Source: Alphaproteobacteria bacterium (GTDB lineage: Bacteria; Pseudomonadota; Alphaproteobacteria; Geminicoccales; Geminicoccaceae). Taken from it: DNA of 64,000 nucleotides. Location of the stretch: contig JALSIM010000016.1 in NCBI GenBank assembly GCA_026990035.1, forward strand, positions 1-64,000. The letters are read 5' to 3'. The notes beneath the pieces are model-generated. The model was not told where the DNA came from. It worked only from the letters and a program-made list of their open reading frames with translations, and did no database searches. Shown here piece by piece: positions 42,588 through 51,631 of this stretch. How positions within the stretch are numbered: position 1 is the first letter of the stretch; each line of letters opens with the position of its first letter. A program made the position numbers and the translations under genes.

Positions 42588-43997
42588 TCAGAGACTGTAG
42601 TAGAGCTGGAACTCGACCGGATGGGGGGTGCGCTCGACCCGTTCGAGTTCGCGCCGCTTGACCTGGATGTAGGCTTCGACGAGATCGGGCGGCATCACGT
42701 CACCCCGGGCCAGGAACTCGTGATCGGCCTCGAGGGCGGCGAGCGCTTCCCCGAGATCCTGGCAGGCCCGCGGCAGATCCTCGAGTTCCATGGCCCGCAG
42801 ATCGTAGAGATTGCGGTCCATGGCGTCGCCCGGTTCGAGCTGCCGTTCGATCCCGTCGAGACCGGCCATGAGAATGGCGGAGAAGGCGAGATAGGGGTTG
42901 GCCGCCGGATCGGGGAACCGCACCTCGATCCGCTTGTATTCGGGGCGGGCGGCGAAGGGGATGCGGATCGCGGCCGAGCGGTTGAAGGCGGCGTAGGTGA
43001 GCAGCACCGGCTCGTCGAGACCCGGCCGCAGCCGGCGGTAGCTGTTGGTGGTGGCGTTGGTGAAGGCGTTGAGGGCCCGGGCGTGGGCCAGCACGCCGGC
43101 GACGAAGGACAGGCACAGCGGGCTGAGATCGGCGTAGCCCTGACCGGCGAACAGCGGCTCGCCGGCGCGACGCAGCGACAGATTGATGTGGAGCCCGGAG
43201 CCCGGCTCCTCGACCAGCGGCTTGGCCATGAAGGTGGCGCTCTTGCCGTAGGAGGCGGCGACCTGGTGGACCACGTATTTGATCATCTGCAGGCGGTCGG
43301 CGGCACGCAGCAGCGAGGCGGGGCCGCTGCTCAGCTCGCACTGGCAGGTGGCGCGGCCGTGGCGATGCTGGACGCGGCCGAAGCCCAGGGAGGTGAGGAT
43401 CGTCGCGATCTCGGCCCGGATTTCCGCGAGGTGATCGGTGGGGGGCATGGCCAGATAGGCGTCGCCGGGAGCCGGACGGTGGCCGGGGTTGCCGTCGGCG
43501 TAGCTCTGCGCCGCGGCGCGACCGCTCTCGCTCGCCTGCAGCCGGTAGCCGGTGGCCATGCCGCCGATCTCGAGGCGGACGTCGTCGAAAAGGAAGAAGC
43601 CGATCTCGGCCGCCAGCAGCGCTTCGTCGGCCACCCCGAGATCGGCGAGATGGCGGATCGCGCGGCGGGCGACGGAACGGGGATCGCGTTCGTAGCCGAT
43701 GCCGGTGGCCGGATCGGAGCCGTCGCAGAGCAGCACCAGGGTCGGCTGGGCGGTGAAGGGATCGACGAAGGCGCTGGCGAGATCCGGCTTGAGCAGAAGG
43801 TCGGATTCGGAGACGTCGCGCCAGCCCGGAACCGCCGAACCGTCGATGAACAGCCCGTGCTCCAGCACGGTGGAATCGACGCTGCCGGCATCGATCGCCG
43901 TGTGCCGGAAGCGGCCCGCGAGATCGGTGAACCGGAGATCGACGATCTTGAGCCGCTCTTCCTCTATCCGCTGGAGGATCGTGTCGGGACTGCTCAT
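42588..43997 (-). CDS. Glutamine synthetase family protein with altered metal ligands
   Basis: 469-aa type I glutamine synthetase-like protein. Kept: DGSAVPGW, GSGLHINLS (metal His), RIEVRFPDPAANPYL with its metal Glu, and the adenylylation Tyr in NLYDL. Changed: of the n1 metal ligands, the second Glu of ExE is Gly (EIG at 131-133) and the Glu of HHE is His (H213), while the third is kept (E221). It could be a gamma-glutamyl-polyamine-like or degenerate enzyme rather than the ammonia-assimilating GlnA. No glnB or nitrogen genes adjoin it. Confidence 0.8.
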   Translation of the reverse strand: MSSPDTILQRIEEERLKIVDLRFTDLAGRFRHTAIDAGSVDSTVLEHGLFIDGSAVPGWRDVSESDLLLKPDLASAFVDPFTAQPTLVLLCDGSDPATGIGYERDPRSVARRAIRHLADLGVADEALLAAEIGFFLFDDVRLEIGGMATGYRLQASESGRAAAQSYADGNPGHRPAPGDAYLAMPPTDHLAEIRAEIATILTSLGFGRVQHRHGRATCQCELSSGPASLLRAADRLQMIKYVVHQVAASYGKSATFMAKPLVEEPGSGLHINLSLRRAGEPLFAGQGYADLSPLCLSFVAGVLAHARALNAFTNATTNSYRRLRPGLDEPVLLTYAAFNRSAAIRIPFAARPEYKRIEVRFPDPAANPYLAFSAILMAGLDGIERQLEPGDAMDRNLYDLRAMELEDLPRACQDLGEALAALEADHEFLARGDVMPPDLVEAYIQVKRRELERVERTPHPVEFQLYYSL

Positions 43998-44112
43998 CCT
44001 TCCCTGGTCCTTCGGTCACTGGCGCGGTCTCGCCGGCCGCGCGCCGGCAAGGGGCGGAGCTTGCCGCGGCCGCGTGGCCCGATCAAGCCTCCGTTAACGA
44101 TTTGCGGGTAGC

Positions 44113-45975
44113 ATGGCCGGAGGAGGTGGTCGAGCCGTGGTCGAGCCCCTGAAACCTCTCTCGCCGGCGGCCGGTCCGACGCGGGTCGCCACGGGCGAGG
44201 ACGGCCCGTCGGCCGGCCGCAAGGTGGCGCCGCCGTCACCTTCCGGTACGGTTTCGCGCCTCGAGCTGCGACTGGTCGGCGTCGCGGGCGAGGAGCTGAT
44301 CGTCGAGGGCGGCGGGCGACGCCTGCTGCTCGCCGGCGAGGGATCGCAGCTGGCCGCCATTCGGCGTGCGGCGACGGTGGGGCGGAGCACGCTGACCCTG
44401 CTGCTGCCGCGGGGCGGGACGGAGCCGGGCGGGCGAGGCGCCGCACGGCTGGTGGCCCTCGATGGCGAACCTCTCGACCTCGCCGTATCCCTGCGCCGGG
44501 CGCCGGGCCCCGAGCGGGCGGCAGCGGCCGGGCCATCGCGGAGCGCCGTCAGCGACACCTCGGGACCGGTGGTGACGGCGGGAACGCGGCGCGTCTTCGA
44601 GGCGACGATCCCGGGGGCGGAACGTCCGCTCGCCCGCCTGACGGTGGTCGTCGAGCCGATCCGGGCGTCACCGGCCGCCGGCGGTCCGACCGCGCCCGCC
44701 ACGGCCCCTGCACAGCCGACCGTCGCCTCGCGGATCGCCACCCCACCGGGCTCGGGGGCGCCGGCCCCGGCCGCTCCGCCCCCGGTCGCCGATCCGCTTT
44801 CGGCCGCTCCACCGCGCCCCGCATCCCCTTCGCCGCCCGCCACCGTCTCCTCGTCGGCCGGCCCGTCGCCGCCGGGCAACGCCGCGAGCGCGGCGCCAGC
44901 CGCCGGTCCGCCGGTCACGACCGGAACGGTCCCGCCGGGACCCGGGGCGGCGGGCGTTCCGCCGGGCCGTCCGGCCCCCGTGGCCGTGGCACCGACGCCG
45001 GCCCAGGCTTCCCTCGGGTCGCCCGCCGCCGGCGCGGAACGGTCGGCCGTGGCGATACCCACCATCCCCTCGCCGGCGTCACCCGCCGTGGCCGCGCCAG
45101 CTCCGGCGACGGCCGGTCCTCCCGCAGCCGTGCCCTCGGGAATCCCGGCGATGACCGCGGGATCGTCGGCGGTGTCCGGCCCGGCCGCAGCCGCGCCCTC
45201 CGTCGGCGCCGGGATGCCCGCGCTCGCGGCGGGAACGAGGATCCCGGCCACGGTGATCGGTCACGATCCCGGTGGAAGGCTGGTGTTGCGCCTGCCCGGC
45301 GGCGAAGGCGGGGCGATCCTCCAGATCGAGGAGCGGGGTCTCGACATTCCCCCAGGCAGCCGGATCACCCTCCGTGTCGACCGGGTTCTCGAGGCGGAGG
45401 CGAGGGAGGTCACCCCCGACCGGGTGTCCGCGGCGCCGCCGGCGCCCGGTCCGGCTTCCGCGACCACCGTCGCGATGGCCGATCGGGATGCGGCACTGCG
45501 TCTGTTCGCCCATCTTCTGCGGCGCGCCGCACCGGAAGCGACGGAAAGGCCGCCACCGGCGGCGAAAGCCGAGGGAACGGCACCACCCGCGACACCGCCT
45601 GCGGGGACCCCGGGAGGTTCCGGTGCCGGTTCGGTGGTCTGGCTCGGAGGCGGAGGGGCTCCGCTCGCCCTGCGGATCGGCGAGCGGTCCGAGGCCGGGA
45701 CCGGAGCCGGCGAGGACGGCGGGCGGCGCTGGACCTTCGCTCTCGAGCTCGCCGCCTTCGGGGCGATGCGGCTGGAGCTCTGGGCACGGGACGGCAGCCG
45801 CCAGCTCGCGGTTCGCAGCGAACGGCCGCTGCCGGAGGAGGTACGACGGCTGATCGCCGACACCTTCGGCGCGGCGCTCGAAATCTCCGGCAACCGCGGG
45901 TGGCTGATTTTCACCGGCCTCGCGGCGACGATGGCCCCGCAGGAGGATCCGGCCACGCGCGGCCTGCTCGCCTGA
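44113..45975 (+). CDS. Pro/Ala/Gly-rich protein with FliK-like C-terminal domain
   Basis: 620-aa protein. Residues 1-130 form a small ordered region, 130-370 are a very low-complexity Pro/Ala/Gly linker, and the C-terminal 200 residues are ordered, with LALRIGERSE, WTFALELAAFGAMRLELWA and LAVRSERPLPEEVRRLI, similar in pattern to the flagellar hook-length control protein FliK C-terminus. No other flagellar gene is in the window. An alternative GTG start at 44137 follows a GGAGGAGG site. Function uncertain. Confidence 0.6.
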   Translation: MAGGGGRAVVEPLKPLSPAAGPTRVATGEDGPSAGRKVAPPSPSGTVSRLELRLVGVAGEELIVEGGGRRLLLAGEGSQLAAIRRAATVGRSTLTLLLPRGGTEPGGRGAARLVALDGEPLDLAVSLRRAPGPERAAAAGPSRSAVSDTSGPVVTAGTRRVFEATIPGAERPLARLTVVVEPIRASPAAGGPTAPATAPAQPTVASRIATPPGSGAPAPAAPPPVADPLSAAPPRPASPSPPATVSSSAGPSPPGNAASAAPAAGPPVTTGTVPPGPGAAGVPPGRPAPVAVAPTPAQASLGSPAAGAERSAVAIPTIPSPASPAVAAPAPATAGPPAAVPSGIPAMTAGSSAVSGPAAAAPSVGAGMPALAAGTRIPATVIGHDPGGRLVLRLPGGEGGAILQIEERGLDIPPGSRITLRVDRVLEAEAREVTPDRVSAAPPAPGPASATTVAMADRDAALRLFAHLLRRAAPEATERPPPAAKAEGTAPPATPPAGTPGGSGAGSVVWLGGGGAPLALRIGERSEAGTGAGEDGGRRWTFALELAAFGAMRLELWARDGSRQLAVRSERPLPEEVRRLIADTFGAALEISGNRGWLIFTGLAATMAPQEDPATRGLLA

Positions 45976-45990
45976 TCCGGAAAGCCGGGC

Positions 45991-47343
45991 TCAGATGGCC
46001 ACCGCGTGGCGCTGCGTGCCGGGCTCCAGATAGCGGTCGAAGGCGGCGGCCACGAGGCGCAGCAGCGGACGGTTTTCCGCCGGTACCGAAATCCGACCGC
46101 CCTCGGCGCTGGCGATCCCCAGTTCGAGAAGCTGCCGCATCCTCTCGGCGTCGGGTTCGATGGTCGCCCGCGGCAGCCCGTGCTCCCGGGCGAGTCGGTC
46201 GAGATCGACCTCGCCGAAGCACATGATCCGCTCGATCACCGCCCGGATCGCCCGATCGATCGGGGTCAGGCCGAGGCCGCGGACGATCGGCGGCCGTCCG
46301 GCCCGGACCTCCCGCCGCCAGTGCCGCAGATCGGCGGCGTTCTGGACATATCCCCCCGGAAGCTCGCCGATCGCCGAGCAGCCGAAACCGATCAGAGCGT
46401 CCGCCGGATCGGTGGTGTAGCCTTGGAAATTGCGGCGCAGGCTGCGGTCGGCGAGAGCGCGCGCCATCGAATCCTCCGGACGGGCGAAATGATCGAGCCC
46501 GATCGCCACGTAACCCGCCCGTTCGAAACTTTCGGCGATGGCTTCGAACTGGGCGGCGCGAGCCGCCGCATCGGGCAGTGCCCGGTCGGGGATGAGGGTC
46601 TGATGGCGCTTGAGGCGGGGCAGATGCGCGTAGCCGAACACCGCCGCGCGATCGGGGGCGAGGGCCAGAACCTCGGCCGCGGTGCGACGGACCGTGGCGA
46701 CGGACTGATGCGGCAGGCCGTAGAGCAGATCCACCGAAATATGCCCGATCCCGGCGGCGCGGAGCATGTCGAAGACGGCGGCCACCCGGGTGATCGGCTG
46801 GATGCGGTTGACCGCCGCCTGCACCTTCGGATCGGTCGTCTGCACGCCGAGGCTGACGCGGTTGATGCCGCCTTCGGCCAACGCCGAGACGAGCTCCCGG
46901 TCGACCATCCGCGGATCGAGCTCGATCGCCGCCTCCGCCCCGGGGAGGAAGGTGAAGCGCCGACGCAGATGGTCGAGGATGCGCCGCATCCCCGCGGCAC
47001 CGACGATCGACGGGGTGCCGCCACCGAAATGGAGATGAACCACCGGCATGGTGGCCGGCAGCAGATCGGCGATCAGATCGATCTCGCGCTCCAGCAGCTC
47101 CAGATAGGCGGTGATCCGCTCGGCCCGCCGGGTGATGTAGGTGTGACAACCGCAATACCAGCAGAGCTGGCGGCAATAGGGGATGTGCAGATAGAGGGAA
47201 AGACGGGCGGTCGCGGGCAGGGCGGCGAGCCAGGCGGCGTAGTCCCCGCTCCCGATCGCCGGGGAGAAATGCGGGGCGGTGGGATAGCTCGTGTAACGGG
47301 GTACCCGTTCACCCTCGAACAGGCGGATGTGCTCGGCTCGCAT
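45991..47343 (-). CDS. hemN: Oxygen-independent coproporphyrinogen III dehydrogenase HemN
   Basis: 450-aa radical SAM enzyme that decarboxylates coproporphyrinogen III without O2, a step in heme synthesis under low oxygen. It begins RVPRYTSYPTAPHF and has the cluster motif CRQLCWYCGC with the HemN-typical extra Cys, HFGGGTPS, INRVSLGVQ, and IGLDHFARPEDSMARA. An FNR-type palindrome is 61 bases upstream of the start, the classic control for hemN. The ATG at 47343 matches the conserved N-terminus. Confidence 0.94.
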   Translation of the reverse strand: MRAEHIRLFEGERVPRYTSYPTAPHFSPAIGSGDYAAWLAALPATARLSLYLHIPYCRQLCWYCGCHTYITRRAERITAYLELLEREIDLIADLLPATMPVVHLHFGGGTPSIVGAAGMRRILDHLRRRFTFLPGAEAAIELDPRMVDRELVSALAEGGINRVSLGVQTTDPKVQAAVNRIQPITRVAAVFDMLRAAGIGHISVDLLYGLPHQSVATVRRTAAEVLALAPDRAAVFGYAHLPRLKRHQTLIPDRALPDAAARAAQFEAIAESFERAGYVAIGLDHFARPEDSMARALADRSLRRNFQGYTTDPADALIGFGCSAIGELPGGYVQNAADLRHWRREVRAGRPPIVRGLGLTPIDRAIRAVIERIMCFGEVDLDRLAREHGLPRATIEPDAERMRQLLELGIASAEGGRISVPAENRPLLRLVAAAFDRYLEPGTQRHAVAI

Positions 47344-47403
47344 GGGCCCGATCCGTTCGCGCTGCAGCGGAGATCGACATTAAGATGATCCTTCGCAGGC
47401 GGT

Positions 47404-47417
47404 TTGACATGCGTCAA
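47404..47417. promoter_or_regulatory. FNR-type palindrome TTGACATGCGTCAA upstream of hemN
   Basis: Perfect TTGAC-N4-GTCAA repeat 61 bases upstream of the hemN start and 118 bases from the divergent nhaA start. It has the same half-sites as the two palindromes in the NO cluster, so the three genes sets probably share a CRP/FNR-family regulator. Confidence 0.8.
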
Positions 47418-47534
47418 GCTGCCCCTTCCGGGCGGCGCCCGGCTCGACCCGGGCGGTACGGTCGTCTATCTCCTCCCGGGGCCGACGCCGGTCGGCCCGA
47501 TGCCATCGCCGAGTGACGTGCCGGGAGACGACGC

Positions 47535-48854
47535 ATGAGCCGCAAGAAGAGCCGGACCGAACGCCCCGTTCATCCGGTGCGCCGTCTGCTCACGCCCATC
47601 GAGGAGTTCCTCAGGACCGAAGCCCTGGGCGGGGTGGTTCTGATCACCACCGCCGTCATCGCGTTGCTGTGGGCGAACTCGCCCTGGGCCGACCTCTACG
47701 AGGCTCTCAGGAAGTTCCCCATCGCCATCACCTTCGGCGACTTCACCCTGGTCGAGCCCTTCGCCTACTGGGTCAACGATCTGCTGATGGCGATCTTCTT
47801 CTTTCTCGTCGGTCTCGAGATCAAGCGCGAACTCCTGGTGGGTGAGCTCGCCGGCTGGAAGAAGGCGGCGCTACCGGTCGCGGCCGCCGTCGGCGGGATG
47901 GTGGTACCGGCGGGAATCTACCTCGCCTTCACCTTCGGTACCGAGGAGGTGGTGGGCTGGGGCGTGCCGATGGCCACCGACATCGCCTTCGCGGTGGGCG
48001 TGCTGGCGCTCCTCGGTGCCCGGGTGCCGGTGGCGCTCAAGGTGTTCCTGCTGGCTCTCGCCATCATCGACGACCTTGGTGCGGTGCTGGTCATCGCCCT
48101 GTTCTACACCGGCGATCTCGACACCGGCTATCTGGCGCTGGCGGTGGTGACCTGGCTCGTGGCCTTCGCCTACGGAGGCTTCGGCGGCGGCCGGGCGGCG
48201 GTGTTCGCGGCGATCGGTTTCGTGCTCTGGTTCTTCACCTTCGAATCCGGCGTCCACGCGACCATCGCCGGCGTGGCCCTGGCCTTCACCGTCCCCATCG
48301 CCCGCAACGTCGATCGCAAGACGCTCGTGCAGGAGCTCGCGATGCGGCCCACCGGCGGCTTCGAGCAGGTCGAGATCAGCATCGGCCACGCCGCCGACGT
48401 GCTGATCGCCGCCCGCAGCCCGCTGCACCGGTTCGAACATGCGCTGGCTCCCTACGTGGCCTATCTGATCATGCCGTTGTTCGCCCTTCTCAACGCCGGG
48501 ATCACCTTCGGCGGCGAAGCCGGGAGCGACATGTTCTCGGCCGTGATGCTCGGCGCCTTCCTCGGGCTCCTCCTCGGCAAGCCCCTGGGCATTCTCGGCG
48601 CCTGCTGGCTGGCACGGGCGACCGGCATGGCCCGGCTGCCGGAGGGCATCTCCATGCCGGCGTTGCTCGGTACCGGTTTCCTCGCCGGTATCGGCTTCAC
48701 CATGTCCCTGTTCATCGGCGCTCTCGCCTTCGGCGACGGGCCGGTGCTCGATCAGGCCAAGTTCGGGGTGCTGCTGGCCTCGCTGATCGCCGCCCTGGCG
48801 GGGCTCGCCATCCTCCACAGGTCGCTGCCCGAGCGGGCCGTGAACGCGGGTTGA
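47535..48854 (+). CDS. nhaA: Na+/H+ antiporter NhaA
   Basis: 439-aa NhaA antiporter with about twelve spans. The ion-binding pair of Asp is in AIIDDLGAVLVIALFYT, and NDLLMAIFFFLVGLEIKREL plus GIGFTMSLFIGALAF are diagnostic. It exports Na+ or Li+ for protons, controlling pH and salt. The length is a little more than the E. coli protein, with an added Arg/Lys-rich N-terminal tail. It converges with the TreT-like gene. Confidence 0.94.
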   Translation: MSRKKSRTERPVHPVRRLLTPIEEFLRTEALGGVVLITTAVIALLWANSPWADLYEALRKFPIAITFGDFTLVEPFAYWVNDLLMAIFFFLVGLEIKRELLVGELAGWKKAALPVAAAVGGMVVPAGIYLAFTFGTEEVVGWGVPMATDIAFAVGVLALLGARVPVALKVFLLALAIIDDLGAVLVIALFYTGDLDTGYLALAVVTWLVAFAYGGFGGGRAAVFAAIGFVLWFFTFESGVHATIAGVALAFTVPIARNVDRKTLVQELAMRPTGGFEQVEISIGHAADVLIAARSPLHRFEHALAPYVAYLIMPLFALLNAGITFGGEAGSDMFSAVMLGAFLGLLLGKPLGILGACWLARATGMARLPEGISMPALLGTGFLAGIGFTMSLFIGALAFGDGPVLDQAKFGVLLASLIAALAGLAILHRSLPERAVNAG

Positions 48855-48877
48855 GACGGCCCCTTCGGCGGCCCGTT

Positions 48878-50128
48878 TCAGGGGACCCGGCTGCGCAGGC
48901 GGAAGCGGGCTTCGATGGAGCTCACCAGATCGACGTGATCCTCCATCAGACGGCTCATGAGAAACCGTTCGCGCACCGTCTCCCGCGCCGCCGCGCCGAG
49001 CCGCCGCCGCAGATCCGGATCCCCGACGAGCTGGACGATCCGGGCCGCGGCCTCCTCCACGCTGTCGACGAGAAAGCCGTTGACGCCGTCGCGGATCTGG
49101 TGACGGATGCCGCCGACGTTGCCGCCGATCACCGCCGCCCCCTTCCACATCGCCTCGGTCACCGTGAGCCCGAAACCCTCGCGCAGGGATTTCTGGAGAA
49201 CCACCGCGGCCCGCCGTTGCAAGGCGTTGACGAGGGCGGAATCCTGGACCGAGAGAATGTGGATGCGCTCGTCGCGGCAGGCGCAGAGGCTTTCGAAGAC
49301 CTCCTGACCCTCGGGATCGTCGGTGGCGACATTGCCGACCAGCACGAGGGTGGCATCGATCTCGCGTCGGGCGAGGCGGAAGGCCTCGATCACCCCCCGG
49401 GGGTCCTTCCAGCGATCGAAACGCGAGATCTGGACCACCAGCGGCAGGTCGGTGGGAATTTGGTAATTGGCCAGTCGCTCCTCGATTTCCTCTTCGGTGA
49501 GCTCCTTGTTGGTGGTGTTGAAGGGATTGATCGCCGGCATGATGAAACGCTGGGGCACCTGCAACCGCTGGGCATACTCCGGCAGGTGGAGGATCACCGC
49601 GTCATAGAGCTCGATGAAGCCGCGCAGATACTGCCAGACCTCGCGGTTGGGGGCGGTGAGATCGATGTGACAACGCCACAGCCAGGGGCTTTTGCGGCGA
49701 TAGTGGCGGATGAGCGGCAGCGGCTGCGGATCGTGGACGATGATCAGATCGTGGTCGAAATGCATCCGCACCGCGTTCTCGTAGACGACCTCCTCGTAGA
49801 CGTTCCGCTTGAGCTCGGTGAAGTTGATCTCGGCGCCCTGGAGCGCATTGTGGAACTTCTTGGTGATGTTGAAATAGTCGGGACGTCCCTGGATCACCCG
49901 CCAGCCGGTGTGGACGCCGGCATTGTTGAACAGCAGCGTCAGTGACGACAGGATCTCGGCCACCCCGCCGCCGTAGTAGGTCGAGTTGACGTGGACGATG
50001 TGCAGGTCGCGCAGGGGGCGGAGCTTGGCCAGGATGCGCTCCACGGTCTCCTCGCCGACGAGCGGTGCGTAGTCCTCGAGGGTGACGAGCTTGGCAGGTG
50101 CCGGCTCGGGTTCGATGAAACGCGTCAT
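48878..50128 (-). CDS. treT: GT4 glycosyltransferase, trehalose synthase (TreT)-like
   Basis: 416-aa glycosyltransferase with the GT-B fold. N-terminal half HIVHVNSTYYGGGVAEILSSL and HDPQPLPLI match TreT, which makes trehalose from NDP-glucose and glucose; donor-binding motifs SREGFG-like LREGFGLTVTEAMWKGAAVIGG are intact. A longer frame begins at 50197 but the ATG at 50128 fits the family. It is the last gene of the long train from the right edge, 90 bases after the HemY-like gene, so it may be a separate unit. Confidence 0.85.
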   Translation of the reverse strand: MTRFIEPEPAPAKLVTLEDYAPLVGEETVERILAKLRPLRDLHIVHVNSTYYGGGVAEILSSLTLLFNNAGVHTGWRVIQGRPDYFNITKKFHNALQGAEINFTELKRNVYEEVVYENAVRMHFDHDLIIVHDPQPLPLIRHYRRKSPWLWRCHIDLTAPNREVWQYLRGFIELYDAVILHLPEYAQRLQVPQRFIMPAINPFNTTNKELTEEEIEERLANYQIPTDLPLVVQISRFDRWKDPRGVIEAFRLARREIDATLVLVGNVATDDPEGQEVFESLCACRDERIHILSVQDSALVNALQRRAAVVLQKSLREGFGLTVTEAMWKGAAVIGGNVGGIRHQIRDGVNGFLVDSVEEAAARIVQLVGDPDLRRRLGAAARETVRERFLMSRLMEDHVDLVSSIEARFRLRSRVP

Positions 50129-50218
50129 GGTCGGCTCGGCTCCCCGGCCAATGGGCGGACGCGGCGGACGGTAGCGGAACGCGGGCCTCGCCGGCAAGCG
50201 GCGAAAGGACGGGACCGG

Positions 50219-51628
50219 CTAACCCGCCCGCCCGGCGAGCAGCCGGCCGGCGGCGGGCGGTGCGCTTCCTGCCAGATGCGCCGCCACCTTCGCCGCCGTC
50301 CGCTCCGCCTGGGCGACGCAGTGGGCGACGGAAAGACCGCCCAGATAGTTGCCGGTGACGAACAGTCCGGGCTGGCGATCGGTGGTCCCGAGGATCGTCC
50401 GCACGCGGGTCGGATGGCCGATGAGATACTGGGGCAGGCCGCGCGGCCATTGGCGGATCCGGGTGATCTCCGGTTCCCCCTCGATACCGAGGAGTTCCGC
50501 CGCCTCGCCACGGGCGACCGCCATCAGCTCGGCCGCCGGCAGGCGGGCCAGCTCCGGCGACCGCGCACCACCGAGATAGACGGCCAGCGCCACCCGACCG
50601 GGCGGTGCGCGGTCCGGAAACATGCTCGAGCAGAACAGGATGCCATTCACCGGCCGGCCCTCGCGACCGGGAACGAGACAGCCGATGCCGTCCAGCGGAT
50701 GGGCGACCTGCCGGCGCGCGAGCCCCATGAAGACCACGGCGATCGGCGGCGCCGGGATGGCCCGGGCCGCCTCGGCCGCCGGGACGTCGAGAGTTTCGAG
50801 GAGGGCGCCCGCGACATGGGGTTGGGTGGCCAGCACCACGACCCGGCTCCGGAGATTCCCGCGATCGCCGAGATCGAGGCGGAAACCGTCGGCGGCACGG
50901 GCGATCCGCCGCACGGTGACACCGGTGCGCACCGCATCACCGAGTGCGGCCGCCAGCGCCCGCGGCAGGCTCGCCACTCCGTCCCGCCAGGAGAACAGAC
51001 GGCGTCCGGGCATGGTCGAACCGAAGCGGCGCCGGGCGAGCATCGCCCGGGTGATGGAGCCGTGGCGTCGTTCCAGCTCGACCATCTTCGGAAAGACCGC
51101 CGGCATCGAGAGCTCGGCGCTGCGACCGGCGAACAGGCCGCCGACCAGAGGATCGATGACGCCGCGCTCGAATTCGCGGCCGAACCGGCGTCGCCAGAAG
51201 GCGGCGACCGTCTCCTCCTCCTGCCCCCTCCGGGGCGGCACCAGCGGCTCCGCGAGGCTGCGCAGCCGCGCCCGCCAGGAAAGGTAGGAACTGGTGAGCA
51301 GGCCGAAGGGATGCAGGGGGATGGCGTGCAGCCGACCGTTCCCGACCAGATAGCGCTGGCGCACCTCCGCCGTCAGCTCGCATTCTTCGGCGGCCAGCCC
51401 GAGAATCCGGGAAAGCTGGCGTGCCCGGGGCAGGAGCGCGTTCACCGAGCTCGGACCGTGCTCCATCAGAAAACCGTCGATCCGCTCGGAGACGGCGTTG
51501 CCGCCGATCCTCACCTGCCGTTCGAGTACGATCACCCGGTGGCCGCGGGCGTGCAGCCGATAGGCGGTGGCGAGACCGGACACCCCGGCGCCGATCACCA
51601 CCACTTCGGTTTCGCCGCGGGCGACCAT
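50219..51628 (-). CDS. hemY: Protoporphyrinogen/coproporphyrinogen oxidase, HemY type
   Basis: 469-aa flavoprotein with the FAD motif VVVIGAGVSGLATAYRL, then MEHGPSSVN and IGGNAVSERIDGF and the C-terminal VTGNYLGGLSVAHCVAQAE, all typical of HemY. The enzyme oxidises protoporphyrinogen IX (or coproporphyrinogen III) to the porphyrin. It follows the radical SAM gene by 3 bases, and the two are very likely one unit devoted to tetrapyrrole chemistry. Its place downstream of the idr-like genes suggests heme supply for the c-type peroxidases. Confidence 0.85.
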   Translation of the reverse strand: MVARGETEVVVIGAGVSGLATAYRLHARGHRVIVLERQVRIGGNAVSERIDGFLMEHGPSSVNALLPRARQLSRILGLAAEECELTAEVRQRYLVGNGRLHAIPLHPFGLLTSSYLSWRARLRSLAEPLVPPRRGQEEETVAAFWRRRFGREFERGVIDPLVGGLFAGRSAELSMPAVFPKMVELERRHGSITRAMLARRRFGSTMPGRRLFSWRDGVASLPRALAAALGDAVRTGVTVRRIARAADGFRLDLGDRGNLRSRVVVLATQPHVAGALLETLDVPAAEAARAIPAPPIAVVFMGLARRQVAHPLDGIGCLVPGREGRPVNGILFCSSMFPDRAPPGRVALAVYLGGARSPELARLPAAELMAVARGEAAELLGIEGEPEITRIRQWPRGLPQYLIGHPTRVRTILGTTDRQPGLFVTGNYLGGLSVAHCVAQAERTAAKVAAHLAGSAPPAAGRLLAGRAG

Positions 51629-51631
51629 GCG

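Noticed and set aside
41340-44111. 923-codon plus-strand open frame
   Set aside because: Antisense to the MFS exporter and the glutamine-synthetase-like gene, both of which have clear family motifs.
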